Shown one piece after another: positions 23,082 through 33,661 of a stretch of 45,976 nucleotides of DNA; position 1 is the stretch's first letter, and the number at the start of each line of letters is the position of its first letter. The notes under the pieces are model-generated. The model saw nothing but the letters and a program-made list of their open reading frames with translations. It did no database searches and was not told the DNA's origin. The DNA lies in the NCBI GenBank assembly GCA_958430865.1, contig CAUDNR010003713.1, positions 826-46,801 of the forward strand, given 5' to 3'. Position numbers and translations under genes: made by a program. This DNA comes from Entrophospora sp. SA101 (taxonomy: Eukaryota; Glomeromycota; Glomeromycetes; Entrophosporales; Entrophosporaceae).

Positions 23082-23842
23082 ACTTTTAAACATTTCTATT
23101 ATAGTGTTGCTATGATAGTTTCATTTCATCAATTAATATTATAATAAATTAATAACCTATAAATAATTGTAAATCAGTCTCTTATAATTAAAGTCATAAT
23201 TTTTCTAATACAACCTTTCAAGTAGTTATAAGTGACTTTGTAGGGAACACTTTGGCTCAATTGTTGCCGCTGAATTTGTTTTAGTCTGCATACTAGTTGG
23301 AAGAAAATCTTAAAATAAGTGTGAAGAAAAGAAACGCTTCTGACCTAGTGTAGAATAACCAATATTTAAGCTAACCTTTTCTTTTAACTGTTATTAGAAA
23401 GTTCCAGTCTGGCTCTAAAAATTTTATCATGGTCGAAAATTGCTTGTTATATGAAAAATGGAGAATTTTTTTTTTGAAGTGGACGACAATAAATTTTTTC
23501 GTGTAACGTTTATATTGAATGACACTTGATCTGCAATGTCCCGCGACTATTAGACGTAAAAAGAGACAATCGGCAAAAAACTGCACGAAAGTCGCACGAC
23601 TTGCGGTTTTGGAAGGAGATCGTGACACGACAAAATATTCTTGTGTTAATCAAAAGCACTTAATTGGAAACATGATTTAATAAAACACATTTTTTGATCT
23701 TGAAAGAAACATAAATCATTATAGAATCAATATTTATTAATTGGTAGTATTCATTCATGTTCACCTTATTGGGTTAGTTTGGTTGGTGAACATGAGATTT
23801 CTTGGCAACTTTAGAAAATAATTCATAAATCGTAAATTTCTT
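23082..23842. other. Spacer right of the gap, with GC-richer island
   Basis: A minus-strand frame of 85 codons at 23371-23628 begins MSRSPSKTASRATFVQFFAD and covers a stretch with more CG dinucleotides than its surroundings. It could be a real small gene or part of a dispersed repeat; no domain is recognised. A perfect 10-bp inverted repeat, CATGTTCACC and GGTGAACATG, lies at 23756-23765 and 23785-23794. Confidence 0.3.
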
Positions 23843-24075
23843 TTCACCGGAATAATAATGTACATTAAGATATATATACATTTTACTGTGCATTATGCAA
23901 GAATTAAAATTACATTTATACTAAATAACAATATAAATTGTGTAAGGAATTAAAACTTATATTTTCCTTCGCCAGAATAATAACATACATCATGCAAAGA
24001 ATTTATGATTTACATTTTATGGGGTTTTCCTTCGCCATAATAACAACATCATCGTGTAAGGAATTTGATACATTT
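23843..24075 (+). repeat. Three degenerate tandem repeats
   Basis: The pattern TTTTCCTTCGCC followed by AATAATAACAT, CATCRTGYAA and GGAATTT occurs at about 23960 and 24025, with a weaker first copy (TTTTCACCGGAATAATAATG) at about 23842. The spacing is irregular (about 120 and 65 bp). It is probably an old tandem array or remnants of an insertion. Confidence 0.45.
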
Positions 24076-24082
24076 CCAAATG

Positions 24083-24568
24083 TACACTCGGTGGACAAAA
24101 GTTTGCATCCAAAATTTCTTTCAAAATTATACTAATTAAAATATTATAACCTTTATATCATTCGAAAGCTCTCGTTCTTGATAATATGTTCGTGATATCA
24201 AAATTTGAAATTTTATATGAAAAAAGATAAAAAATAAAAAAACAATGTAAAATAACAAAATATTAATAGATAAAAAAAGCTTACTCTTATATTTCAAAAA
24301 AAAAAAAATATTGATTGCAATGCAATATTCAATTCTATGAGGGAATACTGTCAATTAAATTCAAGTTCACAGTTCTTTCCCATTGGTTTAAAAACAAAAA
24401 AATATCAATATTTTCGCTATTTTTACATTGTTTTTTATTTTTTCATATAAAACTTCAAAATTTGATATCACGAACATATTATCAAGAACAAAAGCTTTCG
24501 AATGATATAAAGGTTATAATATTTTAATTAGTATAATTTTGGGAAAGAAATTTTGTCCGCCATGGGTA
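24083..24568. mobile_element. Palindromic MITE with Tc1/mariner-like ends
   Basis: Starts at TA 24083-24084 with CACTCGGTGGACAAAAGTTT and ends at TA 24567-24568 with the matching inverse (TTTTGTCCGCCATGGGTA). Behind the ends the two halves are near reverse complements over more than 100 bp (AATTAGTATAATTTT, TCATTCGAAAGCT and ATATGTTCGTGATATCA appear on both strands). The central region is unpaired. It encodes no protein: short frames on opposite strands look alike only because the arms mirror each other. It was probably moved by a Tc1-type transposase acting in trans. Confidence 0.75.
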
Positions 24569-27260
24569 TTTAATTTGATAAAGTTTACATTATGTACATT
24601 TGAAAATTTATTCCGTACTATTATAATTACATATTAATATTGTAAATAAATTCTTACATATTCCGTACATACTTCAAGTAATAATAATTAAAATAATTCT
24701 ATTTTTGATAAGAGATAACAATAAATCTTATCTTATCTCATGGATTTTATTAAAATAACACTACACTATTAAGAACTATCAAATAGCACTTTTTAAATCC
24801 CAACTAAATCATAACCATCTTCGACTTGCATAACCAATTGAATAAAAGATACCAACTCTAATGACATCCAATTTATCCATTGCTCGATAAATCTACAAGA
24901 TTACAATAAAATGTATCTTATCATAAAAATTAACTAACTTTTTTAAAGAAAGATATAAAAAATTTAGATAATCAACATGATAATGGTGGCAATTACACAG
25001 CACAGGGAAAACTATTAACCGCGTATTTTCCGCAAAAATTGCCAATTTTAAATTTCTAAACTTACTTTAAAGTTTGAAAGAAAATGACTTTTTTATTAAT
25101 TTGTAAAATTTATATGCAGTTTGATCTTATTTCCCCTCGAGGAAAGCATCAAGTGAAGCTAGTTTCTCAAATATCAAAATTATACCCATAAGCTCCGTTC
25201 TCTGATCGGAAACATAAAGTCAGTACCGAACCGTTAGACAAATTCCAATCATACTTACTTGTGGACGAAAAAGTTCTCAACTTTCAATAATTGTTTGAAG
25301 AAGCAATAATAACTTCTATTCCCATTCGCATTCCTGTGAACTAGCGCTCACGCTATTGAAGGTAAAAAAAATGGCCGTAAAAAATATATTCAACATGTAA
25401 TCCTGTAAATAGATATATGTGGAAATAGAGATGGCAGCTAACCGGTTTTAAAATGAACTGCGGTTATTTTCTTTCATAATGAACTTTTTAAAGATACTAA
25501 TATTAGGAAGTGATGCTCTTACTGCATAATAATAATTCTGCCCGTCCTAAAAACAAATTCCGCATGCATACTGTGCATTAAAAAATTATCCTTTTTCAAA
25601 AAAAAACGAATTTACAATGACACGACCATTAAATAATTGTTGTTGTGATTATTTGATTGTGATTTTTTATTTATTCCTATTACAAAATAGGAATTCTGAA
25701 TATTTAATATTTAAGTTACACCACCGTTAATATTACTATTACGTAAAATAAAGCATATCCGTGATTTATAATAGCAACATATCTTTGACAGAAAAGAGCT
25801 TTAAGGTTTTTTAAATGTGCAGGAAAACGCGAGGTACATAAGTAAATTATTATTATTATTATTATTTATAATAGTGTTTTCTGTTTTAAGTTCCGTGATT
25901 TCTGCGGCATTCTGCGCTATGCAGAAAATCATAGTCTCTGGCAAAATGGATATCGTTTCTAAGCCAAAAATCTTCATTACATGCATATTAACTCCAAAGT
26001 CATTTTAGACATTTTCTCATTTCTATTGAAAAAGCCCATATAAATAAAGTAGATCATTGGAAGTTCATTCATTTTATTTCAAAAACTTAAATTCTTTGTG
26101 TCTTCTTCGCCTTGTGGTAACAGTAAACCATAAAAAAGTCGCCCATTATAGGTTTATTAAGCCAAAACTGGGTATCATTTATCTGTAAATAATATGAACC
26201 TGTATCTATATTTTTTGTTATAAATCAACATTTAGTTACTATATACTTTAAAACTTTACTTTGACTTACGTTTTCTATATATAATTTAGAATATTCTGAA
26301 TACAAAAATGTCACCACTAATAATTTACATATTTATGTCGCACCGAGTCCTATCCTTGAACAGTCAATATATATATAATTCAGATATAAAGGGATGAATT
26401 TATTGGATAAGCCCATTAATCCATAAAAAGTTAAATGATAAATTAGTTCAAATTAAATTCTTATTCAGTAAATAATAAAAACACTCGTTATTAATCTTAA
26501 TAATCGTGCATTCTTATCCCCAATTTCATTTGAAATTTTATTGAAAAATAAATTTCCTTGAGGGATTTTTTTTTATGTTTGACAATTTACTTGTATTTTG
26601 ATAACTAGTTTAGTTCCAGTAACTTCTTGAATGTTTAGATGTTTGTTGGAGATCCATTGTTTCTACTTTTTTGATCAATGGCTTCTGAATAATAACTTCT
26701 CTTATCTTGTAATTTTTTTATTATTGTTATCCTTTTCCTCCTTCTCGATCTTGATCTTGATCATCTCATCATCTTGTCCTTGTGTTTTTTTTCCGATCGT
26801 TAATTGATTCTAATAATCAGTGTACTCGCGTAAAATACGACACATGAAGTCGCGCATACATCGACTTGGATGAAATTCACGTCATTAAATATCAACTGTA
26901 AATTAAACCTAATCAATTTATGTTTGTTCGATGTGCTAAATAGACAGAGCTCAAAAATAATTTTCCATTGATAAAAATCAAAATTCTGAACAAATTAACC
27001 GCATAATTGATTCTTCTGGCGAAGCTTTTAATGGAAATCGTAGATGAATTAAATGTTAGAAATCAAACATAAAAATTAATTGAAGGAAAGTTGGATTTAT
27101 AACTATTACTACTTTCTAATAAAATTTAATTGACAAGCAAATGAAAGACACTATAGAAAATTTCCAATAGATAATTGAAAAAAAATTTTTTTGTAGGGGA
27201 TCGACCAATATGTATATTTAAAAAAAAATTTTTTCCTGTGCCTTAAAAATCAAATTTTCC
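24569..27260. other. Long AT-rich region with possible gene remnants
   Basis: No complete gene is supported. At 25120-25341, after an AG that could be a splice acceptor, a plus-strand frame reads FDLISPRGKHQVKLVSQISK and later PLDKFQSYLLVDEKV and IPIRIPVN, but with two internal stops; it may be a decayed exon. A (TTA)n microsatellite lies at about 25845-25866. A minus-strand frame near 26710-26812 (QGQDDEMIKIKIEKEEKD) after a plausible acceptor could be another exon remnant. Confidence 0.3.
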
Positions 27261-27443
27261 GTGTTTATTAAAAACTCACACTTGTATTTTGTCCCATCAT
27301 CAAAACAATTAAGGGAATGGATTTTTATGAGAATGCAAGGTGATAAGAATATGTGTGTAATAATAAATGATTGGCACAAACATTCTTATTTTTGGATTCT
27401 TTATAACGATAAAAATAAAGAAGCTCTGAAAATATATAAATAG
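27261..27443 (+). CDS. Possible small ORF, 60 aa
   Basis: ATG at 27261 and stop at 27441-27443. The translation (LREWIFMRMQGDKNMCVIIN, then WHKHSYFWILYNDKNKEALK) has balanced composition, with Trp and His residues rather than the repetitive Lys/Ile/Asn of random AT-rich frames. No homologue is recognised, and there is no splice or promoter evidence. It could be a remnant of a larger gene. Confidence 0.22.
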   Translation: MFIKNSHLYFVPSSKQLREWIFMRMQGDKNMCVIINDWHKHSYFWILYNDKNKEALKIYK

Positions 27444-27805
27444 AGTAAAAAATACTCAACTGATTATTTTTTTTCTTTACCGAAGAAAAAAATTCTTAAA
27501 ATTCTAAAACTTTAAAACCCTTTTAACACTTTTAACTTTATATATTTTAAAATACTATTAATCGAAAGTTTATATCCCAAATATATTCTTTGGAAAATTA
27601 TCCGTTAAAGGGTTGATTGATATTAATAATATTAATAATATTATATAATAAAAATAATAAAAATCACTTGGCCGTGTTTAACAATTATTTAATAAACTAA
27701 TATTATTGGTATTATTTAAGAGCATTAACAAATCACTGGTGACGACGCGTCAACTCAAAAACATCTAAAATAATTATAACCGTCAAATACACTATTTCAC
27801 AAAAA

Positions 27806-28405
27806 ATGTCGCCACCCAATCAACAAATTCAGGATGAACAGCAACAAAATTGTTATTGTTATTATGATGATCAGTTTCAACATTCTGCCCAGCAACTTCA
27901 GCAACAACTCCAACAAGGACAACTTTGGAGTCACGTGCAACAACAGCAACAGGCTCAAAATTCCGGTCAACAACACATTTATATGCAACGAATTAATAAT
28001 CCAACCCAGCAATTTCTTCAACAACAAACTCAAAATCTTGATCAAGAAATTATTGCATTTGATGATTCATTATCAATTACTGCAACAAATTCACCATTTC
28101 AAAAAATGACTAATATCAACAACAATAACATACTGGCAGCGCAATATTTGCCACCACAACCACCACAGCAACACTGCCAATTAGTTTATGCTAAAAACAA
28201 CTCGCATACTTCACATTCAATTAATAACAACATCAATGGTTTAAATAATCCCGATGTAAATTTAAATGTTCCTTCATTAAATTGTGGAAACAAGAATGAA
28301 GATCTTTTTTCAGCCTATTCTTATCATGCAATGAAGATTAGTCAGCATCATTTTGAATTAGAACAAATTATCAATACGTTATGGCATAGAGTTAATTATT
28401 ACTAA
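27806..28405 (+). CDS. Glutamine-rich hypothetical protein, 199 aa
   Basis: Uninterrupted frame from ATG 27806 to the stop at 28403-28405. The first two thirds are rich in Gln, with runs such as QQLQQQLQQG and HVQQQQQ; a proline patch PPQPPQQ and Asn-rich stretches follow. The C-terminus is more ordinary and could form a helix (YHAMKISQHHFELEQIINTL). Gln-rich regions of this kind are common in transcription regulators and RNA-binding condensate proteins, but no DNA-binding or RNA-binding domain is visible. It may be an orphan gene or one exon of a larger one. It is single copy in this window. Confidence 0.55.
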   Translation: MSPPNQQIQDEQQQNCYCYYDDQFQHSAQQLQQQLQQGQLWSHVQQQQQAQNSGQQHIYMQRINNPTQQFLQQQTQNLDQEIIAFDDSLSITATNSPFQKMTNINNNNILAAQYLPPQPPQQHCQLVYAKNNSHTSHSINNNINGLNNPDVNLNVPSLNCGNKNEDLFSAYSYHAMKISQHHFELEQIINTLWHRVNYY

Positions 28406-28461
28406 CCTCATTTTTTTATTTTTTTTATTTTACTATTTTCTATTTTTTTTTTTCTATTGTG

Positions 28462-28855
28462 GTTGGCTCAGTCTAAAGAACCACATATTGCTGCGCCATA
28501 AGGCTAAATTTCAAAAAAAAATAGCAATTTTGTAATTCGTTCAAAAATGTAATAAAAATTTTTTAAAAAAAATAGGACTTCACGTATTTTAGTTATGAAA
28601 ATTATTTCCTACCACCAAATTTAGATACGATAGTCATAGGCTAGTCTAAATCTAGTAGTATTTTCCTAAATTTAGTAATGATCTAGTGGCCAAAAATTTC
28701 TCGTGAAGAATGGAAATAATTTTTTTGAGAAAATCTTATAACTAAAGACCTATTCTATCAACTAATAACGTTATTTTTTTAAAAGATAGGGCAGAAGGTG
28801 ACTTATATACTTTTAAAATTTATGCAAAATTTAGGAGGTCTTTTAGAATATACAA
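28462..28855 (+). mobile_element. Small TIR transposon, spacer copy, 3' TIR damaged
   Basis: Begins with the terminal repeat GTTGGCTCAGTCTAAAGAAC and runs about 0.39 kb without coding capacity. Its last 115 bp (28741-28855) match the copies at both window ends, read on the corresponding strand, including 48 identical bases to 45929-45976. Unlike those copies it lacks the closing GACCGAGCCAAC: after GGTCTTTTAGA the sequence changes. It sits 219 bp from the inner breakpoint of the right arm, in the same orientation as the copy at 1-71. Confidence 0.7.
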
Positions 28856-29073
28856 AAATGAAAATTTCGAACATTCAACAACTCACAATATATTTTTTCT
28901 TTTATATCCTTTATCTTGTATAAAGGTTAATAATGAATTTTTCGAATGCTTATATATACGCTCGGCTGTCGCATATACTTACTCGATTGTATTCAAAATT
29001 TAAACCACAATTTACTTTGAGGTTATTTTATTAGCTTTGGTATCTTTGGTATATATAGCCTTAATTCAGGAAC
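28856..29073. other. Unique segment between transposon and right-arm breakpoint
   Basis: 218 bp of AT-rich sequence with no gene, found only here. It directly abuts the truncated TRAPPC11 intron at 29074 and so forms the novel side of the rearrangement junction. Confidence 0.6.
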
Positions 29074-29121
29074 TTTACCCTTACAATTAATATATTTATT
29101 TATTTATAATAAAATAAAAAG

Positions 29122-32100
29122 TTTGCAAAAATCATTGTATGAGCATGGATTAAATTATTACCGGGAACATAGTAAAAGAATTAAACGTAAAAGAGCAACC
29201 TCATCATTTAGCATCAGCAGCCCTGGCTATAATCAACAACAACTTATAGATTATCCACTATCTGCACCAACACCACTTGGCACTCAAGGATGGATGATTC
29301 GTTATGATTATAAATTGGCTGTTTTTGCTGAATTTCGTCAAGAACTGGATGCCGCTTTAAAGTATTTATCTGGTTGTTGAACATATAATATCAAACATCA
29401 ATAAATAATAATTTTTTTTATTATTTGTAAAAATAGTTATTATGAATCAGCTTATAATCTTCTCACGGATCTTTTCTCCCCTGAATCTGTCATCTCACCA
29501 GGAGCTCCTGGCCTAACAATTCGTAGTAAACGTTGGGAAGAAGCAAGAATTTTGACAGATTGTATTAACGTTAAGGTTAATATTAATATTATCCTTTTTT
29601 AAAAAAAGGTATTTTGTTTTGAAAAAGACGTTCATTTATTTACTAAAAAAATTTAAATAGATTTGTAAAATAAGTATTCTCATGGATTCACCTTTGGGTG
29701 CCTTGGCTCAATTAAACAAACATGTGAAAACATTTAAACAAATATGTAATAAGTTAGGAATAGGAGAAGATGACACATTTGAGTATTGGTCATGGTTGTC
29801 TAAACAATATCGTGTATTTGGTGAAATAATAGAAGTTGCAACAAGATCTGGTTTTATCATACAAGATGCATCAAAACTGTCTCACTCTATTTCAGCACCA
29901 TCACTGTCTGCAGATTATCGTTACTCTTTAAGCAGTAACAATAATCCAAACTTTGGTGTAAATCCAACCATGGTTTTGCAACATCCTGGTTTCTATTATT
30001 ATTTGGCAGCCAAATATAATTCTATCAAAAGACAAAAATTTTTAGATATAGAAAAGGTTAGGAAAAAATACATTTATTATTTAATTCCTTTTTTATAAAT
30101 AAATATAACAATGAATTATTTCTCCTCCTCAAAAAACTAGTCGATACATGAAGGGATAGACGTTGTTGCAAAGATACCAGATTCTATATTAGAAGCTGAA
30201 CGGATGCTTGATCATTCAGGGTTAACAATTGAACTTTTAACAAAGAGTTACGAACAATTTAAAAAACAGAAACCCGGTCGTATGACTTATTATCTTGCTT
30301 CCGAAATTGCAGAAACTTATTTTGAATCTGGGAAATATGATATGGCAATAAAGTATATTATATATATATATATATATTTACGTATGATTTTAATTTATAA
30401 ATAATAAAATGACAACAGTTTTTTTCTTTTTTTTTAGATTTTTTGAAAGAATTGCTAAAACATATCGTAAAGAAGGTTGGCATACTATTTTAGAATCAAT
30501 TCTACAATTATCCTTGAGGTGTGCAAAAGTTCTTGGTAATTGGGAAGATGTTGTCAAATATTTGATTGAACTTTTATCAGACCGTAAGTATAAAATAGAT
30601 ATATATAATAGATCATATGAAATATAAAATTTTTTTAAATTAAATTTATGATTTTTATGATTGTTAGAATTTATTATGGATGAACAAAAAAGAACTGAAA
30701 TTCAAAATGAGTTAACAAATATTATTTTTCGTGTGAGTTATTTATTATTCAAAAGTATTTAATAATAGTCATATTATGTCATATTTATTATTTATTTTTT
30801 CTTTCCTTTATAATATAATATAATATAATATAATAATAATAATAATAATATAGAATGAGATAGAGAATCTTGGTAATATTAAGCCAGTTATTCTTAATAT
30901 GAATGAAACAAGTCCATTTTGTATCCTTACAAATTTGTGCGCAAAAAAATTATACAAGAATTTTATAAAAAGGTTGCCATTTTATAAAATATTATTATCT
31001 TAACAAATTTTCTGCTACTTTATTAAATTAATTGATATCTAGTAACATGTCATGTTCAATTCAAACAATCCATGGCTTTTGTTGGTGAACCCACTTTATT
31101 TCAAGTCACTATAACTACATCACCTGATTCTCCTCCTTTGCCTTTACGGTTTTCATTCATACGCTTCACATTTAGTGACGCTCATTTTAATCATTATTTA
31201 AAGGATAAATCGCATGACGATGAGGAAATTGATGACTCTAAGATTCAATTGATAGATTGTAAAGATTGTTCCTGGGAAGAGGTTGAAGGTGGTGAAGGTT
31301 ATGCATGGGTGAAAGATGTGAAACTTATTTTTCAAAAAGGTGTAACAAGAGTTTTCGAAGGCATAATAACGCCAAAAGAGAGTGGTGAATCTCATGTAAA
31401 TGATGAAATATTAATTTTGCATCATATAAAATTTTTAATTATATTAATATGATTTGATTTATATTTTTTTTTTCAAGCTTCAAGTTGTTACACTTGGAAT
31501 TTTAAATACTAAATGGAGAATCGAACTCCGTTTTGATTTAAGTGGACAACGTGAAACCCAATCAAGACGTAAATGGCTTATAAAAACCGGTAAGAGATTT
31601 ATTGATTGATTTATCTATACCTTTTTTTAAAAAAGAATAGTAATTGAATTTATTTATTTATTTTTAGCTACTGTACCAACATTTAAAAATATTAAAGAGC
31701 AAAATATATTAAAGTGAATAATTTTTATTTCATTTAAAGGAAATTTTTGTAAAAAAAATATTTTTTTAATTGCTAATAACCCATTCTTTTTTCTAGAGTG
31801 ACAAAAAAACCACCCAAATTAGAAATCAAAGCAAACTTTTCCAATCCAGTTTTATTAGATGAGTATTATCCAATCGAACTTGTTGTCACTAACTTGGAAT
31901 CAGAAGATGTTAAGGCATTTATGAATATTGATATAATTAATGAGTCAAAAGGTTTTTTTTTTTTTTTTTGAATAAAAAAAAGTTTTTAAAATATTAAAAA
32001 TTAATAATAAATCAATGCGTTAATTTTTGATTATTATTATTTAGATTCAGAAGATTCTGTTAAGCTAGATCCTGCAAGCAATGGATTAAATAGTTTGAAA

Positions 32101-33661
32101 GATATTGATCTTGATATAATACCTGCAGGTCAATCTTGTGTAAAAACCATTTATATTATTGGAAAAAAGACTATAAATTTTAGAACATTACATTTAGTTG
32201 TAAGTATCAAACTGTTTTATAAAGTTTTCTAAAGATATATATAATAATAATAATATTCATTATTAATGTTATCGTTATTATTGTTGTTATTTGTTTTATT
32301 TTATATTAGGTTATGTATTCAACTAACACGTCCACTATAACATCATCATCATCACCACTGTCATCACCGCTGTCACCGTCACTGTCAATATCATCAACAA
32401 ATTTTATAAACCAAGAATGGATTGAAAAGAAAGAAGAAATCAAAGTATCATTTATAGAACCATTTACAGTTTCTTATAGTATTGTTCCACAGATTGAAGA
32501 AATAAAGCATGAGAAAGATGCTACTAATTCTGAAAATTCTCCCGTCGTCATTAAAAGAATTGACCGACATCTTTTGACTGCAAAAATTACAAGCAATGGA
32601 CCTTGGGACCTTTTAGTAACTGGAATTGATTTGGTTTTGGTAGATATTTACTATTCTTAAAAAAGTATTTCGTTTTTTTTTTTTTTAATCTGATTAGTAA
32701 ATTTCATTACGTGTATATATTATTAGTTGGGTCAAGCGAATTCTCAAGCTAAAATTGAAATTATAGAATCAAAGAACAACGAGTTGGAAGATCAAAGTAT
32801 TTATTTTTACAATTTCTCATTTTTAAGGAAAAAATTATGGTTTTAAAAATTTTTTTTTTGTTTTCTCTCTCCTGACAGTATGGAAAACTGGTCATAAACA
32901 TCAGGTTAATTATTTATTAGAACTTACAATATTGGATTATATTTCTAATGATTATAATATCGATGTTGGATTACTTGACATTCAATGGAAAAGGTAATTG
33001 ATTTAAGTTCCAAAGTTTTCATTTGTTCTTGTTAAGGATGAATGGAAGATTTACCAATAATTCTTATTTTTTTATTTTTAGAAAAGAACTCATTAAAAAT
33101 ATTTTTATTCCATATACTGAGACAACAATGATGACGCCACAAATAATAATTCCTAAAACTGATTTAACTGCGATACTAAGTAAAGCCTATGTTTTAAATA
33201 AAAGTTTTATTTTTAGAGAAAAACTTTATCATTAATAATAATTTATTTTTTCTTTATAACGTAAAATAATAGCAATTCCAAAAAAATCAATTGTCGGAAA
33301 AATATTCACTCTAACTTTAAAATTAATCAATTGGACCAACACTCAAATAAAAATAGATGTCATGGTTGAAGTAAATGACACATTTGTATTTTCAGGCTAT
33401 AAACAGACCTATTTTAATGTTTCACCATTAGGTTCATACCTGTTCAAGGTTAACTGTTTTCCATTGGTACCTGGTAAAACGAAATTGCCAAAAATTAAAA
33501 TGATCAAAAATAAAGTTGTCGATGATAATAATGCTCACGATGATGATGAAAATGATAATAATGGAAACAATAAAGAAATTCATATTATGGCACCTGGGTA
33601 TAAAGAAATTTCAGAAGATGAATGGTTTTTTATATTTATTAAACCTAAAACTAAAATTTAG
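29122..33661 (+). pseudogene. TRAPPC11: 5'-truncated TRAPPC11 copy (exons 5-21 only)
   Basis: Exons: 29122-29361, 29437-29575, 29661-30056, 30141-30352, 30438-30583, 30668-30732, 30854-30920, 31043-31395, 31478-31589, 31668-31713, 31797-31951, 32045-32199, 32310-32639, 32727-32796, 32879-32993, 33082-33179 and 33273-33661. All are intact and identical to the left copy. Exons 1-4 (277 codons, including the start) are missing: the arm begins at 29074 in the last 48 bp of intron 4, next to unrelated spacer DNA. No in-frame start lies upstream of exon 5, so any product would begin at an internal Met. It is either a non-functional duplicate or evidence of a misjoined assembly. Confidence 0.88.

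Noticed and set aside
24136..24527. Two similar short frames on opposite strands sharing SRTYYQE and LSNDIKVIIF
   Set aside because: They read the two inverted halves of the palindromic MITE; the similarity reflects the DNA repeat, not a protein family.
26705..26812. Minus-strand charged frame QGQDDEMIKIKIEKEEKD after a TTATTAG acceptor-like site
   Set aside because: No upstream exon with a matching donor could be found, and the wording is repetitive (GATCTT repeats), so a gene call is not justified.
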